Origin: an uncultured Myxococcales bacterium
GTDB lineage: Bacteria > Myxococcota_A > UBA9042
Assembly (NCBI GenBank): GCA_903896545.1
Contig: CAITYF010000161.1
Span: 124,001 to 188,000 of the forward strand
Direction of reading: 5' to 3'
Length of the DNA: 64,000 nt
Shown here: piece after piece, positions 1 through 9,124 of the stretch
How positions within the stretch are numbered: the first letter of the stretch is position 1
Layout of the letters: the number at the start of each line of letters is the position of its first letter
Translations under genes and position numbers: made by a program
The notes under the pieces: generated by a model
Databases searched by the model: none
What the model saw: only the letters and a program-made list of their open reading frames with translations
What the model was told of the DNA's origin: nothing

Positions 1-2019
1 GGAGCACGCCGCGCTGGTGTTCGCGTGGACGCAGCCGTTGATCGGGTCGCAGGTGTCAGCGGTGCAAGGGTTGTTGTCTTCGCAGGTTGCCGCCGAGCCG
101 GGCACGCAAGCGCCACCGGCACAGACGTCACCCTGGGTGCAGCCATTGTTGTCTGAGCAGCCGTCGCTGTTGAACACAAACGTGCAGCCCAGTGCCGGAT
201 CGCACGTGTCGGTCGTGCAGGGGTTGCCATCGTTGCACGGCAGGCTCGCGCCCGGTACGCACGCGCCAGCGGCGCAGACGTCGCCGACTGTGCAGAGGCT
301 GTTGTCGCTGCAACCCAGCGTGTTGTTGACCGCCGCGCAACCCGTGGTCGGGCTGCAGGTGTCGGTCGTGCAGAGGTTGCCGTCATCGCAGGTGCTCGCG
401 GCGCCCGGCTCGCACGCGCCGGCGGTGCAGACATCGCCGACGGTGCATGCGTTGCCATCTGAGCACGGCGCGCTCGTGGGCGTGAACACGCAGCCGCCCG
501 CGTCGGTGCAGGTGTCGGTCGTGCAAGGGTTGCCGTCGTTGCAGCTCAAGTTGCTGCCAGCGGCGCAAGTGCCGCCCGCGCAGATGTCACCCGCCGTGCA
601 GGAGTTGCCGTCAGAGCAAGGCAGCGTGTTGTTCGACGTGACGCAGCCCTTGATCGGGTCGCACGCGTCCGTGGTGCACGGGTTGCTGTCGTCGCAGGTG
701 CTTGACGTGCCGGGCACGCATTGGCCGCTCACGCACGCGTCGCCCACGGTGCAGACGTTGCCGTCGGAACACGTGTCGGTCGTCGTCGCGTTGACGCAGC
801 CCAAGGTCGGATCGCACGCGTCCGTCGTGCAGGGGTTGCCGTCATTGCAGGTCGGGGAAGCGCCGCCGATGCAAGCGCCGTCTTTGCACGTGTCGTTTAC
901 GGTGCACGCGTTGCCGTCCGAGCAGCCCGCGGCCGTCGGCTGGAAGACGCAGCCCTTGATCGGATCGCAGTAGTCGACCGTGCACGCGTTGTCGTCCGCG
1001 CAGGTCGTCGGATCACCGGGCATGCAGACGCCGGCCGTGCACTTGTCGCCCACGGTGCAGGCATTTGCGTCGCTGCAAGTCGCGGCGCCGTTGCCGGACA
1101 CGCATCCGAGGGTCGGATCGCACACCAAATCCGTGCACACGCCGGCGTTGGCGCAGTCTTTCACAACACCCGGCTGGCAAGAGCCCTTGGAGCACGCGTC
1201 GTTGGTTGTGCAGGCGTTGCCGTCATCGCAAGGCGCGGCATTGTTGGACGCTTGGCAGCCGGTCTGCGGCAGGCAGAAGTCCGTGGTGCAGGGGTTGCCG
1301 TCGTCGCACGCCGTGTCGCTGATCACGCCGGGGAGGCAGGTGCCGCCGGAGCACGCGTCGCCGACTGTGCAGGCGTTGCTGTCCGTGCAAGTCGCGGTGT
1401 TTGCCAAGTGCACGCAGCCCGTCTGCGCGTTGCAGGAGTCGTCGGTGCACGGGTCGCCGTCGTTGCAGGTTCCCTCGTCGGTGTTGCCATCGCAGTTGTC
1501 GTCAATGCCGTTGCAGACTTCCGGAACGACCTGACCAGGCTGGCAATTCGCGGTGCAGACTTTGCCGGTGCCGTTGGGGGACGCCGCGCAAATGCCGCTG
1601 ATGCAGTCGCCCAGCACGTTGCACGGGCAGCCCAACTGGCCGCCGCAGCTCGTGTCGGGGCTCACGTCCGTGTCCTGCGTGGTCGCGTCGGCGATGTCCG
1701 CCGTGTCCGCGACGTCGGCCGTGTCGGGGAACTGCAGGTCGAGATCGATGCCGTCCGGCTGCGTGTCGCCCGTGATCGTGTCGGTCTGAATCAGGTCGTT
1801 CGTAATCACGCCGTCGAGCGTCGTGTCGCCCACGACCACGCCGTCTTGATCGACAATCGCGTCTGGCAAGAGGCCTGTGCCCTCGATCGCAAGATCGTCT
1901 TCGCAGCCGCCAATCGCGACGCTAAAGGCCACTGTGGTCAGCATTCCGAGCAAACGGATCATCCGCGTCTGACTCGGGAGACAACCAAGCAATTTCATGC
2001 CACGCGTTTCACTACACAT
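1..2019 (-). CDS. Cys-rich tandem-repeat lipoprotein, 3' end outside window
   Basis: The frame is open from an ATG at 2019 to the window edge (673 codons visible), so the C-terminus is missing. The ATG has AGGAG six bases upstream. A signal peptide ends in a lipobox-like IGGC near residue 40; an internal Met nearer the hydrophobic stretch is an alternative start. Next come an Asp/Thr-rich linker, then a segment with a DxxCDGxxDEG-type motif, then repeats with the pattern CDDGNxCTxDxCDPxxGC...CxDGNACTVGDxCxxGxCxPG. Unit length is almost always exactly 51 residues. I expect a surface-exposed, disulfide-rich lipoprotein anchored in the outer membrane; its ligand or role is unknown. Such proteins are common in Myxococcota. 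The long plus-strand ORFs over it are shadows. Confidence 0.85.
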   Translation of the reverse strand, partial: MCSETRGMKLLGCLPSQTRMIRLLGMLTTVAFSVAIGGCEDDLAIEGTGLLPDAIVDQDGVVVGDTTLDGVITNDLIQTDTITGDTQPDGIDLDLQFPDTADVADTADIADATTQDTDVSPDTSCGGQLGCPCNVLGDCISGICAASPNGTGKVCTANCQPGQVVPEVCNGIDDNCDGNTDEGTCNDGDPCTDDSCNAQTGCVHLANTATCTDSNACTVGDACSGGTCLPGVISDTACDDGNPCTTDFCLPQTGCQASNNAAPCDDGNACTTNDACSKGSCQPGVVKDCANAGVCTDLVCDPTLGCVSGNGAATCSDANACTVGDKCTAGVCMPGDPTTCADDNACTVDYCDPIKGCVFQPTAAGCSDGNACTVNDTCKDGACIGGASPTCNDGNPCTTDACDPTLGCVNATTTDTCSDGNVCTVGDACVSGQCVPGTSSTCDDSNPCTTDACDPIKGCVTSNNTLPCSDGNSCTAGDICAGGTCAAGSNLSCNDGNPCTTDTCTDAGGCVFTPTSAPCSDGNACTVGDVCTAGACEPGAASTCDDGNLCTTDTCSPTTGCAAVNNTLGCSDNSLCTVGDVCAAGACVPGASLPCNDGNPCTTDTCDPALGCTFVFNSDGCSDNNGCTQGDVCAGGACVPGSAATCEDNNPCTADTCDPINGCVHANTSAACS
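32..1420 (-). repeat. 153-bp in-frame tandem repeats
   Basis: The anchor hexamer CAGCCN (plus strand) or its variant recurs at 32, 185, 338, 491, 644, 797, 950, 1103 and 1256, a step of exactly 153 bp every time. The next anchor is at 1415, a step of 159 bp. The units encode the 51-residue Cys-rich repeat of the lipoprotein. They differ by many substitutions, so this is an old protein repeat kept in register, not a recent DNA duplication. The array continues past the window start. Confidence 0.9.
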
Positions 2020-2063
2020 CGAGAACTCCTGATCGGGCAAAATACAGCGCCGATGCCGCAATC

Positions 2064-2092
2064 ATACTAGGTTTGCCTGCGAATTGGCGCAA
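2064..2092 (-). promoter_or_regulatory. candidate sigma70 promoter of the Cys-rich lipoprotein gene
   Basis: On the minus strand a TTGCGC box (2092-2087) is followed after 17 bases by TAGTAT (2069-2064). It lies about 45 bp upstream of the ATG at 2019. The -10 is reasonable and the -35 weak, so this is a candidate only. Confidence 0.35.
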
Positions 2093-2140
2093 GTTTGTGA
2101 AGTCTACTGGACAGCGCGCGAACGCGGGTGTGCTGGCTGT

Positions 2141-2608
2141 TTAGCGGTCGGGACGGACTTGAAAAGACCGCGGCGTAAAAGCCAGAGGCAGGAGGGAACT
2201 CAATTGAAAACGCGCGACTGCGCCATTGACGCTGATCAAGGTCACCGGCAGGTCGCCGCCGTCATCCGCCAGCGCGAATTCCGCTAACGTCTGGCGACAA
2301 ACCCCGCACGGCGCGGCGGGTTGTGCCGCATCTGTGACGATCACGATTTCGCGAAATCGCCGTTCACCTTGCGCGACAGCGGAAACCACAGCGGTTCTCT
2401 CGGCGCAAACGGCCACGCCGTAGGACGCATTCTCAACGTTGACACCGAGATAGACGCGCCCTGACATACCGACAAGCGCCGCGCCAACCCGAAATCCTGA
2501 ATAGGGAGCCCACGCGCGCTCACGAGCCGCAAACGCCTGCGTTGCAAGTGCAAGCAAGTGTGCATCTGTTAGCAATTCAGGCGCATCTTGCCACGGCGCG
2601 GTGCTCAC
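2141..2608 (-). CDS. cdd: cytidine deaminase
   Basis: This 155-residue protein hydrolyses cytidine and deoxycytidine to uridine and deoxyuridine in pyrimidine salvage. The signature is complete: NVENASYG at 58-64, then CAE (zinc ligand Cys68, catalytic Glu70), then PCGVC with zinc ligands Cys101 and Cys104. Length fits the homotetrameric class. The frame stays open upstream into the purine phosphorylase gene, but the GTG at 2608 has GGAGG five bases before it. It also overlaps the upstream stop as GTGA, which indicates translational coupling. The two genes form a nucleoside-salvage operon. Confidence 0.93.
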   Translation of the reverse strand: MSTAPWQDAPELLTDAHLLALATQAFAARERAWAPYSGFRVGAALVGMSGRVYLGVNVENASYGVAVCAERTAVVSAVAQGERRFREIVIVTDAAQPAAPCGVCRQTLAEFALADDGGDLPVTLISVNGAVARFQLSSLLPLAFTPRSFQVRPDR

Positions 2609-3462
2609 GGCAGCCTCCGTACGCCCGGTGTATTGGGTATGGCTCGGACAATTCCACCCAAAAGTTCCACCATTTTCTGTGTCGCCTTTCCGGCCACTTC
2701 CCCCACGTGGGCATGATCGAGCGTCCCGACGCCCAAGCCAGCGCCCAGATTGGTGATACACGACAGCCCCAGCACGCGCACGCCCATGTGACGCGCGACG
2801 ATCACTTCTGGCACCGTGGACATCCCGACCGCGTCGGCACCCATCGCTGCCAACATGCGAATTTCTGCCGGCGTCTCGTAGCTGGGTCCGAGCACCGCGG
2901 CGTAGACGCCTTCTTGCAGCCGCAACTGCTGTTCAGCCGCGACGCGATGCGCCAGCGCCCGCAGTTCGGCGTCGTATGCGACGGTCATGTCGGGAAAGCG
3001 CGGTCCCAGACGTTCGTCGTTGCGACCGACGAGTGGGTTGGCGCCCTGGAAGTTGATGTGATCGGCGAGCAGCATCAGATCGCCCGGCTGCAAGCGCGTG
3101 TGCACCGACCCCGCGGCGTTGGAGACGATCAGCGTGTGGATGCCCATTGCCGCCAGCATGCGCACGGGCAGCACGACCTGCTCCATCGAGTGACCTTCAT
3201 ATCGGTGAACACGTCCAGCCAGGACCAACACGTCGCGCCCTTGCCAACGACCCGCGACGAGCTCGCCGGCGTGACCTTGCACGGTAGAAGCCGCCAGATG
3301 CGGCAAGCGCGCATAGGGCACGCGTTTGGCGTTCTCGATTTCATTGGCCAGGCCGCCCAGACCAGAACCGAGCACCAGACCGATGCCCGCCGTGGACTTG
3401 CCGATGTGCTGATCGACCGCGCCAATCAACTCGCGCAACGCCGCTACCGTAGAAAATGCCAT
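2605..3462 (-). CDS. purine nucleoside phosphorylase
   Basis: The 285-residue protein phosphorolyses purine nucleosides to base plus (deoxy)ribose 1-phosphate. It belongs to the trimeric PNP/MTAP family: LGSGLGG near residue 30, [14 protein letters not shown] followed by [12 protein letters not shown], then GPSYETPAE and the base-binding ITNLGAG. The Asn in the last motif is typical of 6-oxopurine (guanosine/inosine) specificity rather than methylthioadenosine. The frame extends further upstream, but the ATG at 3462 has GAGGA just before it and gives the usual family length. Its stop overlaps the cdd start by 4 bases. Confidence 0.93.
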   Translation of the reverse strand: MAFSTVAALRELIGAVDQHIGKSTAGIGLVLGSGLGGLANEIENAKRVPYARLPHLAASTVQGHAGELVAGRWQGRDVLVLAGRVHRYEGHSMEQVVLPVRMLAAMGIHTLIVSNAAGSVHTRLQPGDLMLLADHINFQGANPLVGRNDERLGPRFPDMTVAYDAELRALAHRVAAEQQLRLQEGVYAAVLGPSYETPAEIRMLAAMGADAVGMSTVPEVIVARHMGVRVLGLSCITNLGAGLGVGTLDHAHVGEVAGKATQKMVELLGGIVRAIPNTPGVRRLP

Positions 3463-3613
3463 GTCTTCCTCGCTTTTGGCCGCAAAGCCGGGGGTACTGT
3501 CGCATGGTTGTTGCTTTTGTCGAGTTTGACCTGCGCTGCGTCGCCGGGCGCGCACTTTTCTTGCCAACGGGCAGCGGATGCGGCACACAGGGTGAAGTAC
3601 GTCGGAGCACGCC

Positions 3614-4342
3614 TTGACCGTCAGCCCGCACCCAACAGCGCCAACCCGCGCCCACATTCTCATCGTCGAGGACGATCCGGCGATCCGCGAAGGGCTGGAG
3701 TTGAACCTCTCGCTTGAGGGGCACCACTGTGAGACCGCCGCGGACGGTGAACAGGCCATTTCCGCGCTGGAACGTCACGCCGTGGATCTGGTGCTGCTGG
3801 ATGTGATGCTGCCCGGGCGCAACGGCTTTGAGGTGCTGCGTATCATTCGCGCGAACCGGCCTGAACTGCCGGTGCTGTTGCTCACGGCCCGCGCGGAAGA
3901 AGCCGACAAGATCCTGGGCTTGGAGTTGGGCGCAGACGACTACATCGTGAAGCCGTTTGGTCTGGGTGAACTGCGGGCGCGCATTCGCGCGGCTTTGCGG
4001 CGGGCGGGATTGCAGTCGCACGTGGGGCAGCCCGTGCGCGCGTTTGGCGACGTCGAAGTGGATCGCGACGGCCATCGCGTCAGGCGCCACGGCGAAGACG
4101 TGCCGATGACTGCGCGGGAGTTTTCGCTGCTGCTGCACTTTTTGGACAACCCCGAACGTGTGCTGAGCCGCGAGGCGCTCCTGAGACGGGTTTGGGGTCT
4201 GGAGCACGCGACGTTGCGGACGGTGGACAACTTCGTCATGCGACTGCGGCAGAAGCTGGAGCCCGATCCCGACGCGCCGCGCCATTTGGTGACGGTGCGC
4301 GGTGTGGGGTATCGCTTTGCGCCAACTGGCATCGAGATGTGA
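3614..4342 (+). CDS. OmpR/PhoB-family response regulator
   Basis: A two-domain DNA-binding response regulator of 242 residues. The receiver domain has the acidic pair Asp20/Asp21, phospho-acceptor Asp63 in LLDVMLPG, Thr91 and Lys113 in DDYIVKPF. A winged helix-turn-helix follows (about 145-238) and ends in the typical VRGVGYRF. Start: TTG with GGAG eight bases upstream. No histidine kinase is encoded nearby. The only other two-component gene is the convergent HPt protein at 4481-4894. The regulon cannot be read from the sequence. It is divergent from the purine phosphorylase gene across about 150 bp. Confidence 0.92.
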   Translation: MTVSPHPTAPTRAHILIVEDDPAIREGLELNLSLEGHHCETAADGEQAISALERHAVDLVLLDVMLPGRNGFEVLRIIRANRPELPVLLLTARAEEADKILGLELGADDYIVKPFGLGELRARIRAALRRAGLQSHVGQPVRAFGDVEVDRDGHRVRRHGEDVPMTAREFSLLLHFLDNPERVLSREALLRRVWGLEHATLRTVDNFVMRLRQKLEPDPDAPRHLVTVRGVGYRFAPTGIEM

Positions 4343-4480
4343 ACCCAACGCGCTGACCGAAGTTTGAGATCATCGGTTCTCGACTCGCGGCGCGCCACCG
4401 GAAGCAGTTGTTCGCGGTCCAAGTCCGAAGCGCAACAGATCCACTCGACGATCGTTGGTGTTGGACTCGTGTCCTTGAGC

Positions 4481-4894
4481 TTAGCTCGGTTCTACGTGGG
4501 CGGCCGCCAAACGCCGCACGCTGTCTGCCACTTCTGACCACCGCTCGCTGACCAGGGTTGCGGCTTGTTCACGACGCTCCGCATCGCTCCAAGCGCGTTC
4601 CGATTCAGCCAAGGTTTCAATCGCTTCGGCCGCCGCCGCCAGATCCAGCGCGCCCAAGTTTGCCGCGGAAGAACGCAGGGAATGCGCCGCCCGTACTACG
4701 CCTGGCCGGTCATTGTTGGCCACGCCGTGGGCAATGAGCGCAAGCCGCGCCGGTGCGGTTCGCGCGAGTAGCGCCGCGAGGGCCGCCACCAGCGCCGCGC
4801 CGCCTTCGGCTCGCAGCCGCGCCAGAACGTCACTTTGCAAGCCTCCAGCCACGCGCACCTCCAGATGCCGTCCTTGGTGCGAAGAGTGTCGCAC
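4481..4894 (-). CDS. stand-alone histidine phosphotransfer (HPt) protein
   Basis: A 137-residue, Ala-rich, mostly helical protein containing AAHSLRSSAANLGA around His71. This is the phospho-accepting helix of HPt domains (family pattern AHxLKGxSxxLGA). HPt proteins relay phosphoryl groups between hybrid kinases and response regulators in the cytoplasm. The GTG start at 4894 is the furthest possible and has no convincing ribosome site, so the true start may be one of the GTG codons a few residues in. It converges on the OmpR-type regulator gene; partnership is plausible from position only. Confidence 0.7.
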   Translation of the reverse strand: MRHSSHQGRHLEVRVAGGLQSDVLARLRAEGGAALVAALAALLARTAPARLALIAHGVANNDRPGVVRAAHSLRSSAANLGALDLAAAAEAIETLAESERAWSDAERREQAATLVSERWSEVADSVRRLAAAHVEPS

Positions 4895-5038
4895 ACCTCG
4901 TGGAAATTGTGAAGAATCCTTTAGGGTCGTCGCCGTTCAACTTGCGGGATCGCGGGCCGTTCCCTACGCTTGTTGGCCGCCGCATTGCTGCGGCTCTCAC
5001 GCATTCCGGCCAACGACAGACCGCGGCCCGAGGTACCC

Positions 5039-7372
5039 ATGTTCAGTTCATCTCGTTTTTTCCTATTGTCTGCCGCGGCGTTGACGTTTGGTCTGGTCGG
5101 TTGCGGAGAAGATGGGGCCATTACGCCTGTTGGGACGTCTGATGGGACGTCGACCGACGACAGCCAAATGCTGGGAACCGATGACAGCATGGCCGGCGCC
5201 GATGGCGTCACGCCGACAGACGACGCTGCTGTGACGGACGCGGTCGACCTCGATACGCTCAACTTGCCGGACGGCGACACGTCCGCGAGCGACGCCACCG
5301 TGGGTCCCGACGCCACCGGCAATCTCTGCTTGGACGCCAATGGCGGCGCCCTGACCTGCGACGACGGCAACACATGCACGACTGACACGTGTGACCCGGC
5401 GAAGGGCTGTCAATACACCGCGATCGCGGGATGCAAAGGGGGCGTGTGCCTGAACGACGACGCGTGCAAGCCGGCAAGTCAGGTGTGCAACACCGCCGCG
5501 CACGTCTGTGTCGACTGCACCGCTGCCGCAGGCTGCGCACCGGGCACGATCTGTGAGCTCGGCAAGTGCGTTGCTGCGAGCGGTTGCGCCTCCGACAAGG
5601 ACTGCAAGGCCACCAACCAAGTGTGCGACACAGCCACCAAAGTCTGTGTGGATTGCCTCGCCACGGCTGATTGCACAGCGGGTTTGACGTGCGTCAGCCA
5701 CAAGTGCACAGCGCAGACCAAGTGCGCGTCGTCCAAGGATTGCGCCGCGGTGTGCGACAAGCAAAGCGGGCTTTGCGTCGACTGCTTGTCCGACACGGAC
5801 TGCAAGACCGAGCAGTTCTGCGGCGCCGACAAAGTCTGCCATGCCGACATCTGCGCCGGCAGCGTTTGCAGTCCTCAGGGCTTTTTTGCCTGCGCGGCCA
5901 ACGGATCAGGCTTCTCCGTGCCGGTTCTCTGTGACGACGGCTCCGTGTGCACAACCGATACCTGTGACACGACCGCGGGCTGCACGTTCACGGCACAGCC
6001 CGATGGCACAGCGTGTGGCGGCGACGGTTCGGTGTGCGGTGCTTTGTCGAAGTGCCAGGCGGGCAAGTGCTTGACCGTGCAAAGCGCAGGCTGCGACGAC
6101 CAAAATGTCTGCACCAACGACATCTGCGACCCCACATCGGGTTGTGTGCACACGCCGCAGCCCGGTGGCAAATGCACCGGACCCAAGGACGGTAGCCCGT
6201 GCACCAGCGGCAACGTCGCGTGTTTGGCATCTGGCGCCTGTGGGGAAGCGGCTTCACCCGGCTGGGTCTGCTGCGGCGGTACGTTTGGCGGACCCTGCGA
6301 CGCCGACACGGCGGGCTGGGCTTTGTCCGGTGACGCCGCCACGGCGGAGAAAGTCGGCGATTCAAAGACCGCAGACGCAGCAGCAGATTTTCTGGCTGTC
6401 GGGACAGCGCCAACGGAGTCTGGCAAGGACGGCTCAGCCACGCACGCGCTGGCCTCGACCGGCCAGAAGTCCGGCGTGCTGACCCTGAGCGTTCAGGTCA
6501 TCAGTGAAGAATTTGCTGCGGGCTGTGGGCAAAACCAGAACCAGTCCTACCAGGATTCGTTGACCGTGCAGATCGATGGCGCCCCGGTGCTGACGCTCAC
6601 GATTGGCGATTTTTGCGCCAAGACGTTCATGCTGCCCAGCAATGGCACCATCGTTGCGGCGCAGCCAGGCGCCAAAGGCACGTACCCGATGGGTCTGTAC
6701 GACGCCGGCACGAATCCCACGGGCAAAGCGGCGCAGCGCACGCCGTGGATCGTGTTCAACGTGCCGGTGAGCGGTCTGAATCCGAAAGCGCCGATGACGG
6801 TGTCCGTGACCGCGAAGTCGGTCGGCGATCAGAAGAATCGGACGCTCTATCTGGTGGACGGTCTGCAGTTGCAAACGGTGGCGCAAACGACGTGCGTGGA
6901 TGGCAACTGCTGCCAGACCGCAGCGGCGTGCGACCTTTGCGGCGGTGGCAAAACGTGCGCAACGTGCGCTGGCAAAGACTGCGACGGCGACGGCATTCTC
7001 ACCGCGAATGACAACTGCCCGATCAACAGCAATGCCGACCAGAAGAACGCCGACGGCGACGTGCTGGGCGACGTGTGTGATCCGTCCAACTGCATCAAGA
7101 TGACGTGCGCCGATTCACTGCGGCAGGAATGCCTGAATGGCACTTCCGTTCCGAATTGCTGCAAGTCGTCGGCTGACTGCGGCGACGCCAACGCTTGCAC
7201 CTCGCCCACCTGCTCTGGTGGCGGCTTTGGCGGCAGCGGCACGTGCGGTCAACAGACCACCCAGAACTGCTGCCAGTTCAACAGCCAGTGCGACGACAAG
7301 AACGCGTGCACGCTCGACACGTGCAGCGGCAACAAGTGCCAGCACCAGAACATCCCGAACTGCGGTGGCTAG
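5039..7372 (+). CDS. Cys-rich lipoprotein with beta-sandwich and thrombospondin type 3-like segments
   Basis: A 777-residue lipoprotein. The ATG at 5039 has GAGG six bases upstream and gives a short signal peptide with lipobox LVGC; an in-frame start at 4970 would only add a non-signal tail. Order: Asp/Thr-rich linker (about 25-90); Cys-rich repeats of two kinds (CDDGNTCTTDTCD and CDTATKVCVDC), about 95-430; a Cys-poor stretch of about 200 residues that looks like a beta-sandwich; a thrombospondin type 3-like, probably calcium-binding segment (DCDGDGI, DNCPINSNADQ, DVLGDVCD); and further Cys repeats. It is probably surface displayed, with adhesion or recognition as the likely role. It resembles the lipoprotein at 1-2019 in style but not in repeat length. 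Confidence 0.85.
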   Translation: MFSSSRFFLLSAAALTFGLVGCGEDGAITPVGTSDGTSTDDSQMLGTDDSMAGADGVTPTDDAAVTDAVDLDTLNLPDGDTSASDATVGPDATGNLCLDANGGALTCDDGNTCTTDTCDPAKGCQYTAIAGCKGGVCLNDDACKPASQVCNTAAHVCVDCTAAAGCAPGTICELGKCVAASGCASDKDCKATNQVCDTATKVCVDCLATADCTAGLTCVSHKCTAQTKCASSKDCAAVCDKQSGLCVDCLSDTDCKTEQFCGADKVCHADICAGSVCSPQGFFACAANGSGFSVPVLCDDGSVCTTDTCDTTAGCTFTAQPDGTACGGDGSVCGALSKCQAGKCLTVQSAGCDDQNVCTNDICDPTSGCVHTPQPGGKCTGPKDGSPCTSGNVACLASGACGEAASPGWVCCGGTFGGPCDADTAGWALSGDAATAEKVGDSKTADAAADFLAVGTAPTESGKDGSATHALASTGQKSGVLTLSVQVISEEFAAGCGQNQNQSYQDSLTVQIDGAPVLTLTIGDFCAKTFMLPSNGTIVAAQPGAKGTYPMGLYDAGTNPTGKAAQRTPWIVFNVPVSGLNPKAPMTVSVTAKSVGDQKNRTLYLVDGLQLQTVAQTTCVDGNCCQTAAACDLCGGGKTCATCAGKDCDGDGILTANDNCPINSNADQKNADGDVLGDVCDPSNCIKMTCADSLRQECLNGTSVPNCCKSSADCGDANACTSPTCSGGGFGGSGTCGQQTTQNCCQFNSQCDDKNACTLDTCSGNKCQHQNIPNCGG

Positions 7373-7439
7373 AGACCCGACCAAGTTGACGTCGGAACGA
7401 CGTTGGCCGCAGTCGACGGCATAATGGGTCGGGTCTCTA
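7370..7439. repeat. 70-bp inverted repeat forming a possible three-way junction
   Basis: The arms TAGAGACCCGACC (7370-7382) and GGTCGGGTCTCTA (7427-7439) match over all 13 bases. The left arm begins with the stop codon of the lipoprotein gene. Inside are two further hairpins: ACGTCG-GAA-CGACGT (7389-7403) and GCCG...CGGC (7406-7420). It could be a bidirectional transcription end, since the next gene converges on it, but neither side has a T-tract. A mobile or recombination-related hairpin is an alternative. Confidence 0.6.
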
Positions 7440-7503
7440 GGACCGCGAGCGCGCACCAGTCGTCCCGTGCCGCGGTGTCGGCTGCTTCGACGTTGGAATT
7501 CGG

Positions 7504-9018
7504 TCAGCGCGCCTCGTCCCGCAGCGACGACAGTTCCGCAAACTTCGGCAAGAACGCGCGATGTTCGGCGGACAGCCACTCGAAGTTGACTTGCCGGTCT
7601 GTCACTTCCCAAAACGCCCGCTCGTTCTGCTCGACGAGTTCGTCGCAAATCTTGGCGATGACCGCGACGGGCAGGTCCTTCAGGTCGTCTGCGACGCGTT
7701 GTGCTTGCGCGGCGTGGCCCCGCTCCAGCAACCCAGAGCCGAGGATAAACTTGGCCTTGACCAGCAGCGTCAGCGGCTGCTGCGGATTGCCGTGGCTGAA
7801 TGAAAGGACTTCCGTCAGCAGCTGATCGGCCGCCGCCGAGTTGCGCTTGGTCGCCTCCAGGGTCAGCCAACCCAAATCAAAACCGGCAATTTGCGTGGCA
7901 AACGCGATGCCCACTCCAGCCGCCTGTTCCGCGTAGCCGCGAAATCGCTTGCCGACGCCGCGCAGCAGGTCGGGTTTGTCGGTCAGCTCCGAGCCCAACT
8001 GCCTGTATTGGTAAAACAGGTCGTAGAGCGCGTGCACATCCTTGCGCTTGATCGCCTCGCGCAGGTAGTTGTGGAAAAAGCGCTGCGCCACCACAAAGGC
8101 TTCCACATCACCCCGCGCTGCCGCTTGGCTTGCCACGACGCGCGTCGCATCGCTGATCGCCGGGATCGCATCGGTCGACTTGGCCAAGGCGTTTTGGTAC
8201 GCGAGGTACATTTGCGTCATGACGCGCAGTTCAAACCAGTTGCGTTCGTCGTTGATGATCGAAAGCGCTTCTTGCGACGCGCCGATGAAATCGCCGCGAT
8301 CGACTTGAAACCACGCGGCGGGCAGCTGCGACTTCAGTTGGCCGTACTGTTCCAGCAACACTTTGCAGCCCCAGATGCCTTCGAGCGCCACGCTGCGGTC
8401 GGCGCGGTCGATTGACTTCAAGATGATCGTGCCCGTTTGGTGCATGCGCTCGTGCACGATGTCCTGGGCTTTTTCCACCGGAATTGAGCCGTTCAGCGCG
8501 CCTTTGACCGCGTTGAGCGTGTCTTTGTGTAGCCGCTCCAGGATGGTTGACGGATCGAGGAAGCGCACGACGTAGAAGAAGTAGGGAATCAATGCTGCCC
8601 AGCCGACCATCGCGCCAAAAACCGCCAGACGAATCGTCCACATCGGCGCAAAATCCGGGCCGACCATCCACGCTGCCCAGAGCACGTGCGCGGCGCCAAA
8701 GGCGATGAGTCCGAGCATGATCTGGTTGGTTCGATCGCGCAGGAACATGTCGATGAGCTTGGGCGTGTGCATGTTCGCCGTCAGCGGAATCGCCAGACCG
8801 ATCGTCGCAATCAGCATGGCCAGCACGTTGTTGTAGGCGCGCGCCATGGGCGAAAGGATGTCGACCAACTTGGCGTTGTTCTTGGCGACCCACGAGACCT
8901 TGTCCATGCCGGGACTGCCAGCGTGCCACCATTCGAGCAAGAATTCACCGATGAAGAACACGCTCATGGCGAGCGCGGCCCACACGAAACTGCGGACAAA
9001 GCGTGCACGCGATTCCAT
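7504..9018 (-). CDS. membrane protein with DUF2254-like N-terminus
   Basis: A 504-residue protein whose ATG at 9018 has AAAGGAG before it. The first 155 residues carry about four membrane segments. Between segments two and three lies TPKLIDMFLRDRTNQIMLG, which resembles the SPRLLRNFLRDRGTQ region of DUF2254 membrane proteins. The remaining 350 residues are soluble and helical, probably cytoplasmic, with no motif I can name. DUF2254 has no established function. It follows the STT3-like gene by about 100 bp on the same strand and may be co-transcribed with it. Confidence 0.75.
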   Translation of the reverse strand: MESRARFVRSFVWAALAMSVFFIGEFLLEWWHAGSPGMDKVSWVAKNNAKLVDILSPMARAYNNVLAMLIATIGLAIPLTANMHTPKLIDMFLRDRTNQIMLGLIAFGAAHVLWAAWMVGPDFAPMWTIRLAVFGAMVGWAALIPYFFYVVRFLDPSTILERLHKDTLNAVKGALNGSIPVEKAQDIVHERMHQTGTIILKSIDRADRSVALEGIWGCKVLLEQYGQLKSQLPAAWFQVDRGDFIGASQEALSIINDERNWFELRVMTQMYLAYQNALAKSTDAIPAISDATRVVASQAAARGDVEAFVVAQRFFHNYLREAIKRKDVHALYDLFYQYRQLGSELTDKPDLLRGVGKRFRGYAEQAAGVGIAFATQIAGFDLGWLTLEATKRNSAAADQLLTEVLSFSHGNPQQPLTLLVKAKFILGSGLLERGHAAQAQRVADDLKDLPVAVIAKICDELVEQNERAFWEVTDRQVNFEWLSAEHRAFLPKFAELSSLRDEAR

Positions 9019-9124
9019 CGCAACTCCTTTCGATTGGCAGGCGAGCCAAACAAAGCGTGCGCTCGGACTGGGGGAGGGTCAACGGCTCCAATTGCGGAAG
9101 CAGCGTGAAATCCTCGTCAATTCG

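Noticed and set aside
32-1420. CRISPR-like array
   Set aside because: Regular 153-bp spacing, but the units are coding, in frame and diverged throughout, without constant repeats and unique spacers.
17-2070. Long plus-strand ORFs opposite the Cys-rich lipoprotein
   Set aside because: They are antisense images of the 153-bp repeats. The minus frame has a lipobox, ribosome site and Cys pattern; the plus frames have none.
4343-4480. tRNA-like piece around GGTTCTCGACTC
   Set aside because: No acceptor stem, D arm or anticodon arm can be drawn around it.
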